DNA from: Granulibacter bethesdensis
GTDB taxonomy: Bacteria > Pseudomonadota > Alphaproteobacteria > Acetobacterales > Acetobacteraceae
Assembly (NCBI RefSeq): GCF_001889545.1
Contig: NZ_CP018194.1
Location: 904,501 to 968,500, forward strand
Length of the DNA: 64,000 bases
Reading direction: 5' to 3'
Under the pieces are notes generated by a model, which had not been told where the DNA came from, ran no database searches, and saw nothing but the letters and a program-made list of their open reading frames with translations. Shown in pieces: positions 17,014-26,535 of this stretch. Numbering within the stretch: position 1 is the first letter of the stretch; every line of letters starts with the position of its first letter. The translations under genes and the position numbers were made by a program.

Positions 17014-17592
17014 ATGCTGCGCCGTCTGTATGATCGTATCCTGTCTCTGGCCTCTTCCCCGCGCGCACTATGGTGGCTTGGGCTGATTGCATTCGCCGAA
17101 AGCAGCTTTTTCCCCATCCCTCCCGATGCATTGCTGATTCCCATGTGCGTGGCACGACCGGAACGCGCCTGGCGTTTCGGCCTGATCTGTACGTTGGCCA
17201 GTGTTGCTGGGGGAGCGTTGGGATACTGGATTGGCTTTGCCCTGCTCGATGCCGTGGCAAGACCTATTCTGGAACTGTATCATTATGAACACGCCATTAC
17301 GCGTTTTCAGGAAACCTATGCGCAGTACGGGCTGTGGGTGATCCTTCTGAAGGGGCTGACCCCAATCCCTTATAAGATCGTTACGATCGGCTCCGGCGCA
17401 GCGCATTTCAATTTTGGTATCTTCATGCTCGCCAGTCTGGCGACCCGTGGGCTGCGTTTTTTTCTGGAAGCGGCGTTACTGCGCCGCTTCGGTGCCCCGG
17501 TCAGTCATTTTGTGGAAAAGAGGCTGACACTGGTGACGACTTTGTTCGCGCTGGCAGTGGTTGGCGGCTTTGTCCTCTTGAAGCTCCTCTGA
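17014..17592 (+). CDS. DedA/YqaA-family membrane protein
   Basis: The 192-residue protein has the SNARE-associated (DedA) domain: AFAESSFFPIPPDALLIPM near residues 27-45, GALGYWIGFAL, and the LKGLTPIPYKIVTIGSGAA segment near 110. There are about five membrane segments. Family members are needed for membrane homeostasis and probably move phospholipids such as undecaprenyl phosphate or phosphatidylethanolamine across the bilayer; the substrate of this subgroup is not known. It is transcribed alone, divergent from the OxlT-type transporter. The 236-bp gap between them is AT-rich and should hold both promoters, although I cannot place a confident -35/-10 pair. Confidence 0.88.
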   Translation: MLRRLYDRILSLASSPRALWWLGLIAFAESSFFPIPPDALLIPMCVARPERAWRFGLICTLASVAGGALGYWIGFALLDAVARPILELYHYEHAITRFQETYAQYGLWVILLKGLTPIPYKIVTIGSGAAHFNFGIFMLASLATRGLRFFLEAALLRRFGAPVSHFVEKRLTLVTTLFALAVVGGFVLLKLL

Positions 17593-17689
17593 CTGGGCTT
17601 TCCCTCTCCCCCCCTGGAACCTCCTCAAATCCTCTGCGTTTGAGGCGTATCATGAGGGCAGGTCTTTTTTGGCCTGTCCGATTGATTTG

Positions 17690-17738
17690 TATCCTTATAA
17701 AACAGTCCCCTTATCATAACGGACGTTCTATAAGGATA
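17690..17738. promoter_or_regulatory. Inverted repeat upstream of the aldehyde dehydrogenase operon
   Basis: TATCCTTATA at 17690-17699 and TATAAGGATA at 17729-17738 are perfect inverted copies separated by 29 bp. They lie about 80-130 bp upstream of the first operon gene, in an AT-rich spot within GC-rich surroundings. They could be two regulator half-sites or a long hairpin. A separate 7-bp hairpin (17754-17760 with 17767-17773) follows. Confidence 0.5.
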
Positions 17739-17818
17739 ATCTGCGATTCTACACCTGTCAGGCTCATGACAGGCCGTTTGTCGCGCGTGACCTTTATGCC
17801 TGCGGGGAGGAGTTCCTC

Positions 17819-18271
17819 ATGATTACGTTGAATATCAACGGCGCCGATCACCAGTTCGATCTGCCGGAGGACATGCCTCTGTTGTGGGCATTAAGGGATG
17901 TGGCCGGGCTTACCGGTACGAAATTCGGTTGCGGTATTGCCCTGTGCGGGGCGTGCACTGTTCATATGGACGGGGAAGCAGTTCGCTCCTGCACCCTTCC
18001 GTTGGGAGAAGCCGCCGGTCACAAGATCGTGACTATTGAGGCGGTCGGGGATACCCCGGCAGGGGCGAAAGTTCAGAAAGCCTGGCTTGATATCGAGGTC
18101 GTCCAGTGCGGGTACTGCCAGTCGGGGCAGATCATGGCGGCAACCGCCCTGTTGAATGCACATCCCCACCCAACAGATGACGATATCGATGCGGCCATGA
18201 GCGGCAATATCTGCCGTTGCGGCACTTATCCCCGCATCAGGCGCGCCATCAAGCAGGCAGCGCAGGCATAA
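17819..18271 (+). CDS. Aldehyde dehydrogenase iron-sulfur subunit (IorA/AldF-like)
   Basis: This 150-residue small subunit belongs to the xanthine oxidase family and carries two [2Fe-2S] clusters that pass electrons from the molybdenum site. The plant-type ferredoxin cluster is [10 protein letters not shown] with a later Cys in VRSC. The second cluster is in [10 protein letters not shown] and [15 protein letters not shown] strong GGGGAGGAG precedes the ATG. It lies 10 nt before the large-subunit gene and is exported with it, since it has no signal of its own. The same arrangement is found in isoquinoline oxidoreductase (IorAB) and the AldFGH aldehyde dehydrogenase of acetic acid bacteria. Confidence 0.92.
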   Translation: MITLNINGADHQFDLPEDMPLLWALRDVAGLTGTKFGCGIALCGACTVHMDGEAVRSCTLPLGEAAGHKIVTIEAVGDTPAGAKVQKAWLDIEVVQCGYCQSGQIMAATALLNAHPHPTDDDIDAAMSGNICRCGTYPRIRRAIKQAAQA

Positions 18272-18281
18272 GGGGGAAGCC

Positions 18282-20435
18282 ATGAACCATACCACTCTTT
18301 CCCGTCGCGGCCTTCTGGCCGGAGGGGCCGCTCTGGTTATCGGCACATGGCTGCCGCGCAGCCGCTACGCAAAGGCAGAAGGGGCTACAGAACAGACCGA
18401 CCGCTCATTTGCGCCCAATGCCTTTATTCGTGTGGCACAGGATGGCGGCATCACGTTGATCATGCGTGATGTAGAAATGGGGCAGGGCATCTGGACCGGA
18501 GCGTCCATGCTGCTGGCTGAGGAACTGGAGGTTGGGCTCGATCAGATCACCCCTCAATTTGCGCCGCCGAATGACGAATTATATGCTTCTCCCATTCTTC
18601 AGATTCAGGCCACTGGTGGTTCGACGTCTATCCGCGGCGACTACAAGGAATTTCGTATGGCCGCTGCTACGGCACGCAGCGTGCTGGTGCAGGCTGCCGC
18701 CCGCGAGTGGGGCGTGTCGCCCAATGAATGCGTCGTGAAGCGTGGCGTTGTCAGCCACCAGGCTTCTGGCCGCAGTGCACCATACAAGGATTTTGTGGCT
18801 GTTGCCGTGACATTGCCGGTGCCGAAAGACGTACCGCTCAAGGATCCGAAAGACTGGACATTGATCGGTCATTCGCAACGGCGTCTGGACACCCCCCCAA
18901 AGGTTAATGGCACGGCCATATATGGGATTGACGTTAAACTGCCCGGTTTGAAGGTCGCGACAGTCGAGACATGCCCCGTCCTCGGCGGGAAGCTGGTTTC
19001 GATGGATGAGAAGGCTGCGCGGGCCATTCCCGGCGTGCGGGATGTTCTTAAGCTGGATCACGCTGTGGCTGTGGTGGGCGACCATTTCTGGGCTGCAAAG
19101 CAGGGTGTGGAAGCACTCCATATCGTCTGGGACGAGGGACCAAATGCGCAGGTCTCACAGGCCGGGATCGTGGAGGGCCATAAGGCTGCCTCCCGAACGG
19201 ATGGCCTGACGGCGCGCAAGGTGGGTGATCCGGAAGGCGCATTGTCCAGGGCAGCCAGCAGGATTGAGGCGGTGTACCAATTGCCTTTTCTGGCTCATGC
19301 GCCCATGGAGCCGATCAATTGCACAGTACATGTGCGTAAGGACAGTGCCGAAGTCTGGTGTGGCACTCAGGTTCCGGCGCGTGCGCAGGATGAGGTCGTG
19401 CAGGTGACCGGTCTGCCCAAAGACAGGGTTCAGGTCCATAATCATATGATCGGGGGTGGGTTCGGGCGTCGGCTGGAGTCTGAATATGTCCGTCAGGCTG
19501 CTGCTTTCGGTCGTCAGGTTTCTTACCCGTTAAAGCTGATCTGGACGCGGGAGACCGATATTCGTCACGATCGGCTTCGGCCTTACTATTATGATACCTT
19601 GTCCGGTGGGTTGGATGCGGATGGCAAGGTTATCGCATGGACGCACAAAACCACGGGTGCCAGTGTGTTGGCTCGCTGGGCACCGGTGGCAATGCCGAAA
19701 ACAGGCATTGATCCCGATCTGATAGAATGTGCTGAAACACCCTATGACATTCCAAACATGCGTAATTCATGGGTGCGTCACGAGCCGCCCGGTGTCGTTG
19801 TTGCATGGTGGCGGGGTGTTGGGCCGGCACATAATATTTTTGTGGTGGAAAGCTTTGTGGATGAGCTTGCCGCTGCAGCCAGACAGGATCCGCTGACCTT
19901 CCGCCGCACATTGTTGCATAAAAACCCCCGCGCATTGGGTGTGCTGAACGCAGCCGCTGAAAAGGCAGGCTGGGGAACGTCCCTTCCGCCGCGCCACGGG
20001 CGTGGCATCATGGTACAAAACGCCTTCGGTAGTTATCTCTCAGTCGTGTGCGATGCCGAAGTAAAGCCGGATGGGACGGTCCGTCTGCACAGGCTGGTTG
20101 CAGCGATGGATTGTGGACGAGCAATCAATCCGGATTCTGTTCGGGCGCAAATCGAGGGTGGGCTGGTATTCGGCTTGACGGCTGCGCTTTATGGCGAGAT
20201 CACGCTTGAAAAAGGCCGTGTTCAGCAATCAAATTTCAATGATTACCGTATGCTGCGGATGAATGAGGTTCCTCCGATCGATATTGTGCTGATCGATAGT
20301 ACCGAAGATCCAGGTGGTTTGGGAGAAACCGGTACTGCGGCAGCATTCCCTGCCATTGCGAATGCTGTTTTTGCGGCGACTGGAAAGCGTATCCGGCGTT
20401 TACCGCTTGGTCTGGGACAGCTGGCAGATGCGTGA
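18282..20435 (+). CDS. Molybdopterin-binding aldehyde dehydrogenase large subunit (IorB/AldH-like)
   Basis: This is the catalytic subunit, 717 residues. A twin-arginine signal is visible (SRRGLLAGGAALVIGTWLP), so the folded, cofactor-loaded enzyme is exported to the periplasm. Molybdopterin-binding segments include EMGQGIW, GGGFGRRLESEY and AWWRGVG. The catalytic glutamate lies in GLGETGTAA near the C-terminus, as in xanthine oxidase enzymes. The small iron-sulfur subunit precedes it and a triheme cytochrome c follows, so electrons should go to ubiquinone. The likely substrate is an aldehyde such as acetaldehyde, by analogy with acetic acid bacteria. An N-heterocycle, as in IorB, cannot be excluded. 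Confidence 0.9.
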   Translation: MNHTTLSRRGLLAGGAALVIGTWLPRSRYAKAEGATEQTDRSFAPNAFIRVAQDGGITLIMRDVEMGQGIWTGASMLLAEELEVGLDQITPQFAPPNDELYASPILQIQATGGSTSIRGDYKEFRMAAATARSVLVQAAAREWGVSPNECVVKRGVVSHQASGRSAPYKDFVAVAVTLPVPKDVPLKDPKDWTLIGHSQRRLDTPPKVNGTAIYGIDVKLPGLKVATVETCPVLGGKLVSMDEKAARAIPGVRDVLKLDHAVAVVGDHFWAAKQGVEALHIVWDEGPNAQVSQAGIVEGHKAASRTDGLTARKVGDPEGALSRAASRIEAVYQLPFLAHAPMEPINCTVHVRKDSAEVWCGTQVPARAQDEVVQVTGLPKDRVQVHNHMIGGGFGRRLESEYVRQAAAFGRQVSYPLKLIWTRETDIRHDRLRPYYYDTLSGGLDADGKVIAWTHKTTGASVLARWAPVAMPKTGIDPDLIECAETPYDIPNMRNSWVRHEPPGVVVAWWRGVGPAHNIFVVESFVDELAAAARQDPLTFRRTLLHKNPRALGVLNAAAEKAGWGTSLPPRHGRGIMVQNAFGSYLSVVCDAEVKPDGTVRLHRLVAAMDCGRAINPDSVRAQIEGGLVFGLTAALYGEITLEKGRVQQSNFNDYRMLRMNEVPPIDIVLIDSTEDPGGLGETGTAAAFPAIANAVFAATGKRIRRLPLGLGQLADA

Positions 20436-20460
20436 GCGTGGCAGGAAGGGATGCATTTCA

Positions 20461-21795
20461 ATGTCTGATCTTACAGAAATTGCTCATCAGGATTCCTGTT
20501 CCACATTTTCCTCTGGTACACTGTCAGGGCTTGGACGCGCCATCACGACGGGATTGGCAACTTTTGCAATAGCGACCTGTGTGGCGGGCAGTGATATGGC
20601 CCATGCCGGGGAGAGTGCTCATGATGCACTGGTTGAAAAAGGAAAATATCTGACGACGGCAGCGGATTGTGAATCATGCCATACCGCAAAAGGGGGTGTT
20701 CCTTTCGCCGGCGGTCGGGAGTTCAAGCTGCCGATGGGCGTTTTATATGCGCCGAATATCACGCCGGATAAGGAGACAGGAATCGGCGACTATACGGATG
20801 ACGAATTTGTTTCAGCCATGTGGGATGGAATAGGGCGCGGCGGTCGACATTTATATCCGGCTTTTCCTTATACGTCGTATACGAAACTGTCACGGGATGA
20901 TGTGCTGGCAATCAAGGCGTATCTGTTCAGTCTCAAGCCTGTTCATGCCGTCTCTCCTTCAAACAGCATGAGTTTTCCTTTCAGCCAGCGTTGGCTGATG
21001 GTGGGATGGAACATGCTGAACAATCCGAACAGACGGTTTGAACCTGATTCTTCCAGGTCTGCGGAATGGAACCGCGGCGCCTATCTGGTGGAGGCGCTTG
21101 GCCATTGCGGTGAATGTCACACGCCGCGCGGATGGACCTATGGCATGAAAAACAGCCGTGCCCTGTCAGGTGAGACGATGCAGGGTTGGAAAGCCTACAA
21201 TATTACCAGTGATCCCAAGCAGGGAATTGGTGACTGGTCCGAGAGTGAGCTTGAAGCCTATCTGGCTACAGGTCATAGCGATGGTCGGGGCAGCGCCTCC
21301 GGACCCATGGCAGAAGCGGTCAGTTACAGCCTGAGCCGTCTGACCCATGATGATATTCACGCTATGGCGGTTTATCTGAAAGCCGTGCCACCGATTGCAG
21401 ATGGTGTCGGTGTTGCACCTGCTCCAGAGCAGGCGAAGACGTCAGATTCCGCTACTTCCGCAAACAGCGAGGGTGGCCGCCTCTTTGCCGGTGCATGCAA
21501 AGGCTGTCACACACTCAGCGGAGCCGGGAGGCAGACGATCTATGCCGGCATTGCCGGAGCAGCCACCGTCTCCGATCCGGAGGGTACTAATCTCGTTCGC
21601 ATTCTGCTTGATGGTTCGGTGCTTGATATAGAGAAAAACGGCCTCCCTACCGTGCATGCGTTCATGCCTTCCTTTGGCCTGTCACATACCGATGCGGAAC
21701 TGGCCGTGCTCTCCAACTATGTGCTTGGCCATTTCAGTGGCGTGCGTGGAACTGTCACGGCAGATCAGGTGAAGGATGCACGCACTGCACAATGA
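20461..21795 (+). CDS. Triheme cytochrome c subunit of the aldehyde dehydrogenase
   Basis: The protein has an N-terminal membrane/signal segment (residues about 24-49, ending MAHA) and three CxxCH heme sites: CESCH at 70-74, CGECH at 216-220 and CKGCH at 346-350. This is the layout of the membrane cytochrome subunits of acetic acid bacterial alcohol and aldehyde dehydrogenases and of gluconate dehydrogenase. It would carry electrons from the exported molybdoenzyme to ubiquinone. The start at 20461 follows GGAAGGG by 12 nt; the frame extends upstream into the previous gene without similarity. It is the last gene of the three-gene operon. Confidence 0.93.
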   Translation: MSDLTEIAHQDSCSTFSSGTLSGLGRAITTGLATFAIATCVAGSDMAHAGESAHDALVEKGKYLTTAADCESCHTAKGGVPFAGGREFKLPMGVLYAPNITPDKETGIGDYTDDEFVSAMWDGIGRGGRHLYPAFPYTSYTKLSRDDVLAIKAYLFSLKPVHAVSPSNSMSFPFSQRWLMVGWNMLNNPNRRFEPDSSRSAEWNRGAYLVEALGHCGECHTPRGWTYGMKNSRALSGETMQGWKAYNITSDPKQGIGDWSESELEAYLATGHSDGRGSASGPMAEAVSYSLSRLTHDDIHAMAVYLKAVPPIADGVGVAPAPEQAKTSDSATSANSEGGRLFAGACKGCHTLSGAGRQTIYAGIAGAATVSDPEGTNLVRILLDGSVLDIEKNGLPTVHAFMPSFGLSHTDAELAVLSNYVLGHFSGVRGTVTADQVKDARTAQ

Positions 21796-21801
21796 GGTGG
21801 T

Positions 21802-22836
21802 TCAGACGGTGGTAAACTGAAACCCGATTTGATGACGGTAGAGTTCACCTGGCTTGATTATCGAGTAGGGAAAGCTGCTGTGATGCGGGGCATCCGGATA
21901 ATTCTGCGCTTCCAGTGCAACCCCCGCATAGCGCTGATGAAGCAGACCGTTCAGCCCTTTAAACTGGCCGGTCAGATTATTGCCTGTATAGACCTGCAAA
22001 CCTGCCTGAGTTGTCATGACGCGCAAAAGGCGACCATTATCGGGATGATACAGCCCCGCCACGTTACGCGGATGCTCGGTCACCCGACCTTCAAGGCAGA
22101 AACAGTGATCAAGCCCGCCTGCGATTTTCAGTTGCGGATGATCTGATAACAGGATTGTGCCCAGCATGGCAGGCTGCTGGCAATCAAATGGGGTATTTGC
22201 GACGAAACGGGGCGGAGAAAACGGAATCTGGGCAGAATCCGTCGCCAGATACTGTGTGGCAGCAATCTGGATTACATGATCGTGGATTGTGCCCGCAGCC
22301 CCCAGATTGAAATACGGATGTGCGCTGAGATTGATCGCAGTCGGTTTGTCAGTCTGTGCGGTCAATGTCAGCCAGAGTGTATCCCCCACCAGCCTGTACT
22401 CTGCTTCTGCATAGACTTCTCCGGGGAAGCCCTGATCGCCATCAGGACTGTTCAGACCGAAGGTAATACTTTCCGCGTCGTGCCGCACAACGCCCCAGAG
22501 TCTTTTGCCAAAACCATTCGGCCCGCCATGGCGTGTATTGCCATTTTCGTTGGTGGCCAGACGATGGCGAGCACCATCAATCCGTAAATCCCCTCCTGCT
22601 ATCCGGTTGGCATAGCGGCCTAGCACGACACCCAGCGATCCACCTTCCGCCGCGTACGCTTCAGCACTGTCATGACCAAGCAACACATGGCCCCATGCTC
22701 CATCACGGTCTCTGCTCATGATGGAGACCATCCGCGCACCGTCATCGGTAAAAGCAACCTGCAGATGCTCATTACTGGCCCGGAAAAGGGAGGCTTTCTG
22801 GCCGTCTGCTGTGTTCCCGAAAGGGAAGTGCTCCAT
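21802..22836 (-). CDS. galM: Aldose 1-epimerase (galactose mutarotase)
   Basis: The enzyme interconverts alpha and beta anomers of hexoses. The family motifs are present: GRYANRIAGG near residue 73, NENGNTRHGGPNGFGKRLW, the catalytic His in LSAHPYFNLG, and the catalytic Glu in VALEAQNYPDAPH near the C-terminus. At 344 residues it has the usual length. No sugar operon adjoins it. It converges on the cytochrome c gene with only a few bases between the stops, and the AsmA gene lies just upstream on the same strand. No signal peptide is visible. Confidence 0.93.
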   Translation of the reverse strand: MEHFPFGNTADGQKASLFRASNEHLQVAFTDDGARMVSIMSRDRDGAWGHVLLGHDSAEAYAAEGGSLGVVLGRYANRIAGGDLRIDGARHRLATNENGNTRHGGPNGFGKRLWGVVRHDAESITFGLNSPDGDQGFPGEVYAEAEYRLVGDTLWLTLTAQTDKPTAINLSAHPYFNLGAAGTIHDHVIQIAATQYLATDSAQIPFSPPRFVANTPFDCQQPAMLGTILLSDHPQLKIAGGLDHCFCLEGRVTEHPRNVAGLYHPDNGRLLRVMTTQAGLQVYTGNNLTGQFKGLNGLLHQRYAGVALEAQNYPDAPHHSSFPYSIIKPGELYRHQIGFQFTTV

Positions 22837-22863
22837 TGATATCGCCTTTTTGTAACGAGGCGA

Positions 22864-24861
22864 TTATTTCCGCTTTGTATGGCGTGCGACAAGCCCTTTG
22901 CAGTCATCCACGGAACCAATTCCCGTCTGGATGGTCGGTAATAAGGCGAGCGGAGGGAACAGAATCCCAAGACCAATTGCAGCTCCCGCCCTGATCCCCA
23001 GTTCTGCCCCCGGCGTAATGGAAGGATTTTTGAATGTCCCGCCGATATTGATTGGCGTCGGAAGGGAGCCAATCGTAAAATGGTTTGCCTCCGTACGGAT
23101 GGCATAATCCAGTGTTTCTGTACGAAGGTTGATTATCCCTGTGCCACGTATGTCGGATTCCGTTGTATCGATGGCAAATAGCTGTGTATTCATCACGCCT
23201 TGCTTCAGCGTATAATCGGCGATCATACAGCGGATCTGTGCTTTGGAGGGGATACCCAGCGCGGACAGAACCGCGTTGCCGAACTGAAGTCCAGACAGGC
23301 TGACCAGAAGCGCACTGATATTACCTCCGTGGCCCATGGTCAGGCGCAGATATCCATCGCCATGACCAAGCATCTGGGCAACAGAGTTCCCCTTTGTCTT
23401 GATGCTGGCCTCTCCACCAATCAGGCCGCCTCCTGTGAAGCCGGAAACAGATTTCAGCAGGCGCTGTAATTCAATTTTGTGAAAAGAAATGCTGGCATCT
23501 GCAAGAATGGTGTTGCCATCCGGTGCCAAATCGATGGTGCTGCTGACATCACCCTTGCCAATCCCGAAGGAAAGGGGATGAAGCTGGATATGACCATCAA
23601 CGATATCCATCACCACCGCCACATTATCCAATGGCATGGATCGGCCCAGGATCGATTGGCTTTTATAACGCAGGTGAATATCGGCCGCTTTGAGCTTTGG
23701 AATACTGATCGGGCGGGTCGGAAAAAATTGAGGGCTGGCTTCTGCTTTGGCGACTGCTTTTTTTTGTTCGGCGGTTTGTCCCGGTGTAGTTGTTTTTCCG
23801 GGTGTGGAACCGATAAAACCGCCCAGATCATCAAGATCAACCTTACGGCTGTAAAGATCGGCTGTTACAACAGGCCGGGTGCTGGAAGGGTCGACTATGA
23901 TGGAGCCGTTCAGGTCGCTGGACCCTACATGGCCGGTAAAATTCTCGACTTTGACCCGGTGCTCTGCATAGGTCATATGCCCTTTAATATCGTAAGGCGG
24001 AGTCTGGGGAATGGGGATTCCGGTCAGCGGATACAGGGCCGCCATATCGGCCCCTTTCAGCGTCAATGTCAGATCGGCCCCGGCGAAATGCAGCGGATCG
24101 GCAATAGTGCCACGCAAGGAGCCTTTGGTCGGGCCATTCTCCAGATGGAGTGACAAAGGATAGACTGTATGATCCTGCCGCAAGGTCAGTACGTCTCCGG
24201 CGACCAGCCCACCCGTCATCGGCTGTCCGGCATAGCTGCCTTTGGCATCTGCGATCAGGGCATTTTTGCCGGTGCTGTCAGGGCCTGTTGCCAGGGTGAT
24301 CGAAACATCGGCTTTTAACGGTGCATCCTGAAACAGGATGGTGCCGCCCTCTATCTGCAAGGTTCCGATTTCAGGGCTATCACGCTTATCGGCGGCAGCT
24401 TCTGACTTGTCTTCGCTTTTGCCTGATGGAAATGTCCAGTTATTGCGATTGTCTTCCGTCCTGATCAGGTGAAGCGCTGGTTTCGTCAGGGCGATGCGAG
24501 GAATGGCAATGAGGTGCTCCCGCACATAGCGCAGGACATCAACCTCTATTTCCAGTCGTTCTATATGGGCAAACTCGTTTTTGCCGTCCTGTTGGCCTGA
24601 CTGTTTTCCATCGGAAGAGGGAGGAACAGGAAATCCATCAGGCTGGGCGATATGCACCCCCTCCAATTCAACGCTGGTGATCCGCCCGGGATGGAGATTG
24701 AAATGTGTCAGGCTGACGTTCCGACCCAGCACCTGACTGAGTTGCGATGCCACAAGGGGCCTGAACCAGTTCCAGTCCCATAACAGGATCAGCGCAACTA
24801 TACCTCCGCCCACAAAAGCTGTGCTGATCAACCATTTTTTCTTGCGTGCGGAGGGTGCCAT
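22864..24861 (-). CDS. AsmA-family inner-membrane protein
   Basis: The 665-residue protein starts with a Lys-rich stretch and one membrane segment (about residues 10-28). The AsmA motif follows: LSQVLGRNVSLTHFNLHPG and SVELEGVHIAQP. The rest is a long periplasmic region with beta-rich repeats, including the C-terminal AsmA_2 part around GYLRLTMGHGGNISALLVSL. Large AsmA-like proteins are thought to be bridges that carry phospholipid to the outer membrane or to affect its assembly; the role of this one is not established. It is probably transcribed with galM (27-nt gap). Confidence 0.87.
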   Translation of the reverse strand: MAPSARKKKWLISTAFVGGGIVALILLWDWNWFRPLVASQLSQVLGRNVSLTHFNLHPGRITSVELEGVHIAQPDGFPVPPSSDGKQSGQQDGKNEFAHIERLEIEVDVLRYVREHLIAIPRIALTKPALHLIRTEDNRNNWTFPSGKSEDKSEAAADKRDSPEIGTLQIEGGTILFQDAPLKADVSITLATGPDSTGKNALIADAKGSYAGQPMTGGLVAGDVLTLRQDHTVYPLSLHLENGPTKGSLRGTIADPLHFAGADLTLTLKGADMAALYPLTGIPIPQTPPYDIKGHMTYAEHRVKVENFTGHVGSSDLNGSIIVDPSSTRPVVTADLYSRKVDLDDLGGFIGSTPGKTTTPGQTAEQKKAVAKAEASPQFFPTRPISIPKLKAADIHLRYKSQSILGRSMPLDNVAVVMDIVDGHIQLHPLSFGIGKGDVSSTIDLAPDGNTILADASISFHKIELQRLLKSVSGFTGGGLIGGEASIKTKGNSVAQMLGHGDGYLRLTMGHGGNISALLVSLSGLQFGNAVLSALGIPSKAQIRCMIADYTLKQGVMNTQLFAIDTTESDIRGTGIINLRTETLDYAIRTEANHFTIGSLPTPINIGGTFKNPSITPGAELGIRAGAAIGLGILFPPLALLPTIQTGIGSVDDCKGLVARHTKRK

Positions 24862-24930
24862 CCTTTGCTAACGGCGGGATAAACGCCGGGTTGCGCCAGC
24901 AGGAAAGAAGGCAGGAAACCCTGCTTTTTA

Positions 24931-26409
24931 TCAGGGATCCTGCCAATCCTCATGCCATGTGCGCCCATCACGTTCTATCAGGGCAATGGAGGCAGTCGGC
25001 CCCCAGCTTCCGGCCGGATACATGCGTGGGCCTTCGGTACTGTTGCGCCAGGCTTCCAGAATTGGATCGCTCCATATCCAGGCGGCTTCCACTTCATCCC
25101 GCCGCATGAACAGGGAGGGGTTGCCGCGCACCGTATCCATCAGCAGGCGCTCATACGCATCCGGGTAGCGCATGCCGAACGCTTCCTCAAAACTGATGTT
25201 CAGCCGTGCCGGCCGCAGCCTCAGCCCACCCGGACCGGGATCTTTCTGCATTGTCACCAGTCGCATGCCTTCATCCGGCTGCAGACGGATGACCAGCCGG
25301 TTCGCCTGTAACTCCGTGCTGTCTGAAGGGAAAATCGAGTACGGGACATGTTTGAACTGGATGACGACTTCGCTGACTTTCTGCGGCAGGCGTTTGCCGG
25401 TGCGCATGTAGAACGGCACGCCCGCCCAGCGCCATGATCTGACTTCCGCTTTCAGGGCTACAAAGGTTTCGGTTACCGTTGGATGTCCAACCTCATCGAC
25501 ATAGCTGTTGACCGCGCGACCCTGAATCGCCCCTTTTCCGTACTGGCCACGCACGGTAGACAACGCGACCTCATGCTCAGCCAGTGGTTTCAGGGCACGC
25601 AGAACCTTCAGCTTTTCATCACGCAGCCCGTCTGCTTCCAGAGAAACCGGTGGTTCCATCGCCAGCACACAGAGAAGCTGCAGCAGGTGATTCTGGATCA
25701 TGTCCCGCATGGCGCCGGAGCTGTCATAATATCCGGCGCGCTCTTCCACACCGACCGTTTCCGAGACCGTAATCTGAACGTGATCAATATTATCGGCGTT
25801 CCACAACCGCTCAAAAATCGAATTGGCAAAGCGGAGCGCGATCAGGTTCTGAACTGTTTCCTTACCAAGAAAATGGTCAATGCGATAAATCTGCCGCTCG
25901 GCAAAGATCTTGCCAACGGCGTCGTTGATCGCGCGGGATGAGTCCAGATCCTGCCCGATCGGCTTTTCCAGAACAACGCGTGATTGCTCGCTGACCAGTC
26001 CGGCTTTCTCAAGATTTTCGCATGTGTCGCCATACAGGGCGGGGGCGGTGGCCATATAATAGACACGGATACGATCGGGTTGCTCATCCAGCAATGTCGC
26101 CAGAGTATCGAATCCGTCACCGCTTTTGCCATCCACATGCCGGTAATGCAGCATCGAGCGAAACTGGTTGACCGTTTCCTCCTGCCATTCATCCGCCTTG
26201 ATGTGTTTGCGCAGATGTTCCAGCACCATATTAGCATAGTCTTCGCTGCTGAGATCGGAGCGTGCAGCTCCAATCAGGCGGCTGTCAGGTGGAATTTGCC
26301 CGTCACGCAGCCGCCGATACAACGCCGGCATCAGTTTGCGAAGGGTGAGATCGCCTGTGGCGCCGAATACGACACCATCAAAAGTACTGACAGGAATGAT
26401 CTGGGCCAT
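24931..26409 (-). CDS. zwf: Glucose-6-phosphate 1-dehydrogenase
   Basis: The first enzyme of the oxidative pentose phosphate and Entner-Doudoroff pathways, it makes NADPH. The NADP-binding motif is VVFGATGDLTLRKLMPALY near the N-terminus. The active-site signature RIDHFLGKETVQN carries the catalytic His and the substrate Lys. At 492 residues it has the standard length. I chose the ATG at 26409 (MAQIIPVS) because AGAAGG lies upstream; 26439 is in frame but without support. No pgl, edd or gnd gene adjoins it. It is divergent from the glutathione transferase gene. Confidence 0.96.
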   Translation of the reverse strand: MAQIIPVSTFDGVVFGATGDLTLRKLMPALYRRLRDGQIPPDSRLIGAARSDLSSEDYANMVLEHLRKHIKADEWQEETVNQFRSMLHYRHVDGKSGDGFDTLATLLDEQPDRIRVYYMATAPALYGDTCENLEKAGLVSEQSRVVLEKPIGQDLDSSRAINDAVGKIFAERQIYRIDHFLGKETVQNLIALRFANSIFERLWNADNIDHVQITVSETVGVEERAGYYDSSGAMRDMIQNHLLQLLCVLAMEPPVSLEADGLRDEKLKVLRALKPLAEHEVALSTVRGQYGKGAIQGRAVNSYVDEVGHPTVTETFVALKAEVRSWRWAGVPFYMRTGKRLPQKVSEVVIQFKHVPYSIFPSDSTELQANRLVIRLQPDEGMRLVTMQKDPGPGGLRLRPARLNISFEEAFGMRYPDAYERLLMDTVRGNPSLFMRRDEVEAAWIWSDPILEAWRNSTEGPRMYPAGSWGPTASIALIERDGRTWHEDWQDP

Positions 26410-26535
26410 CGAAGCCTTCTTTCGGATCTGTCGGGTCAAAGTGTTGCATCGTGATCAGTTTGGCATCTTATCGTTGATGGCGCGTGCTGTCCGCTGCTGG
26501 ACGCGGATGCGTTACCATCTCGAAGAGGATGAACC

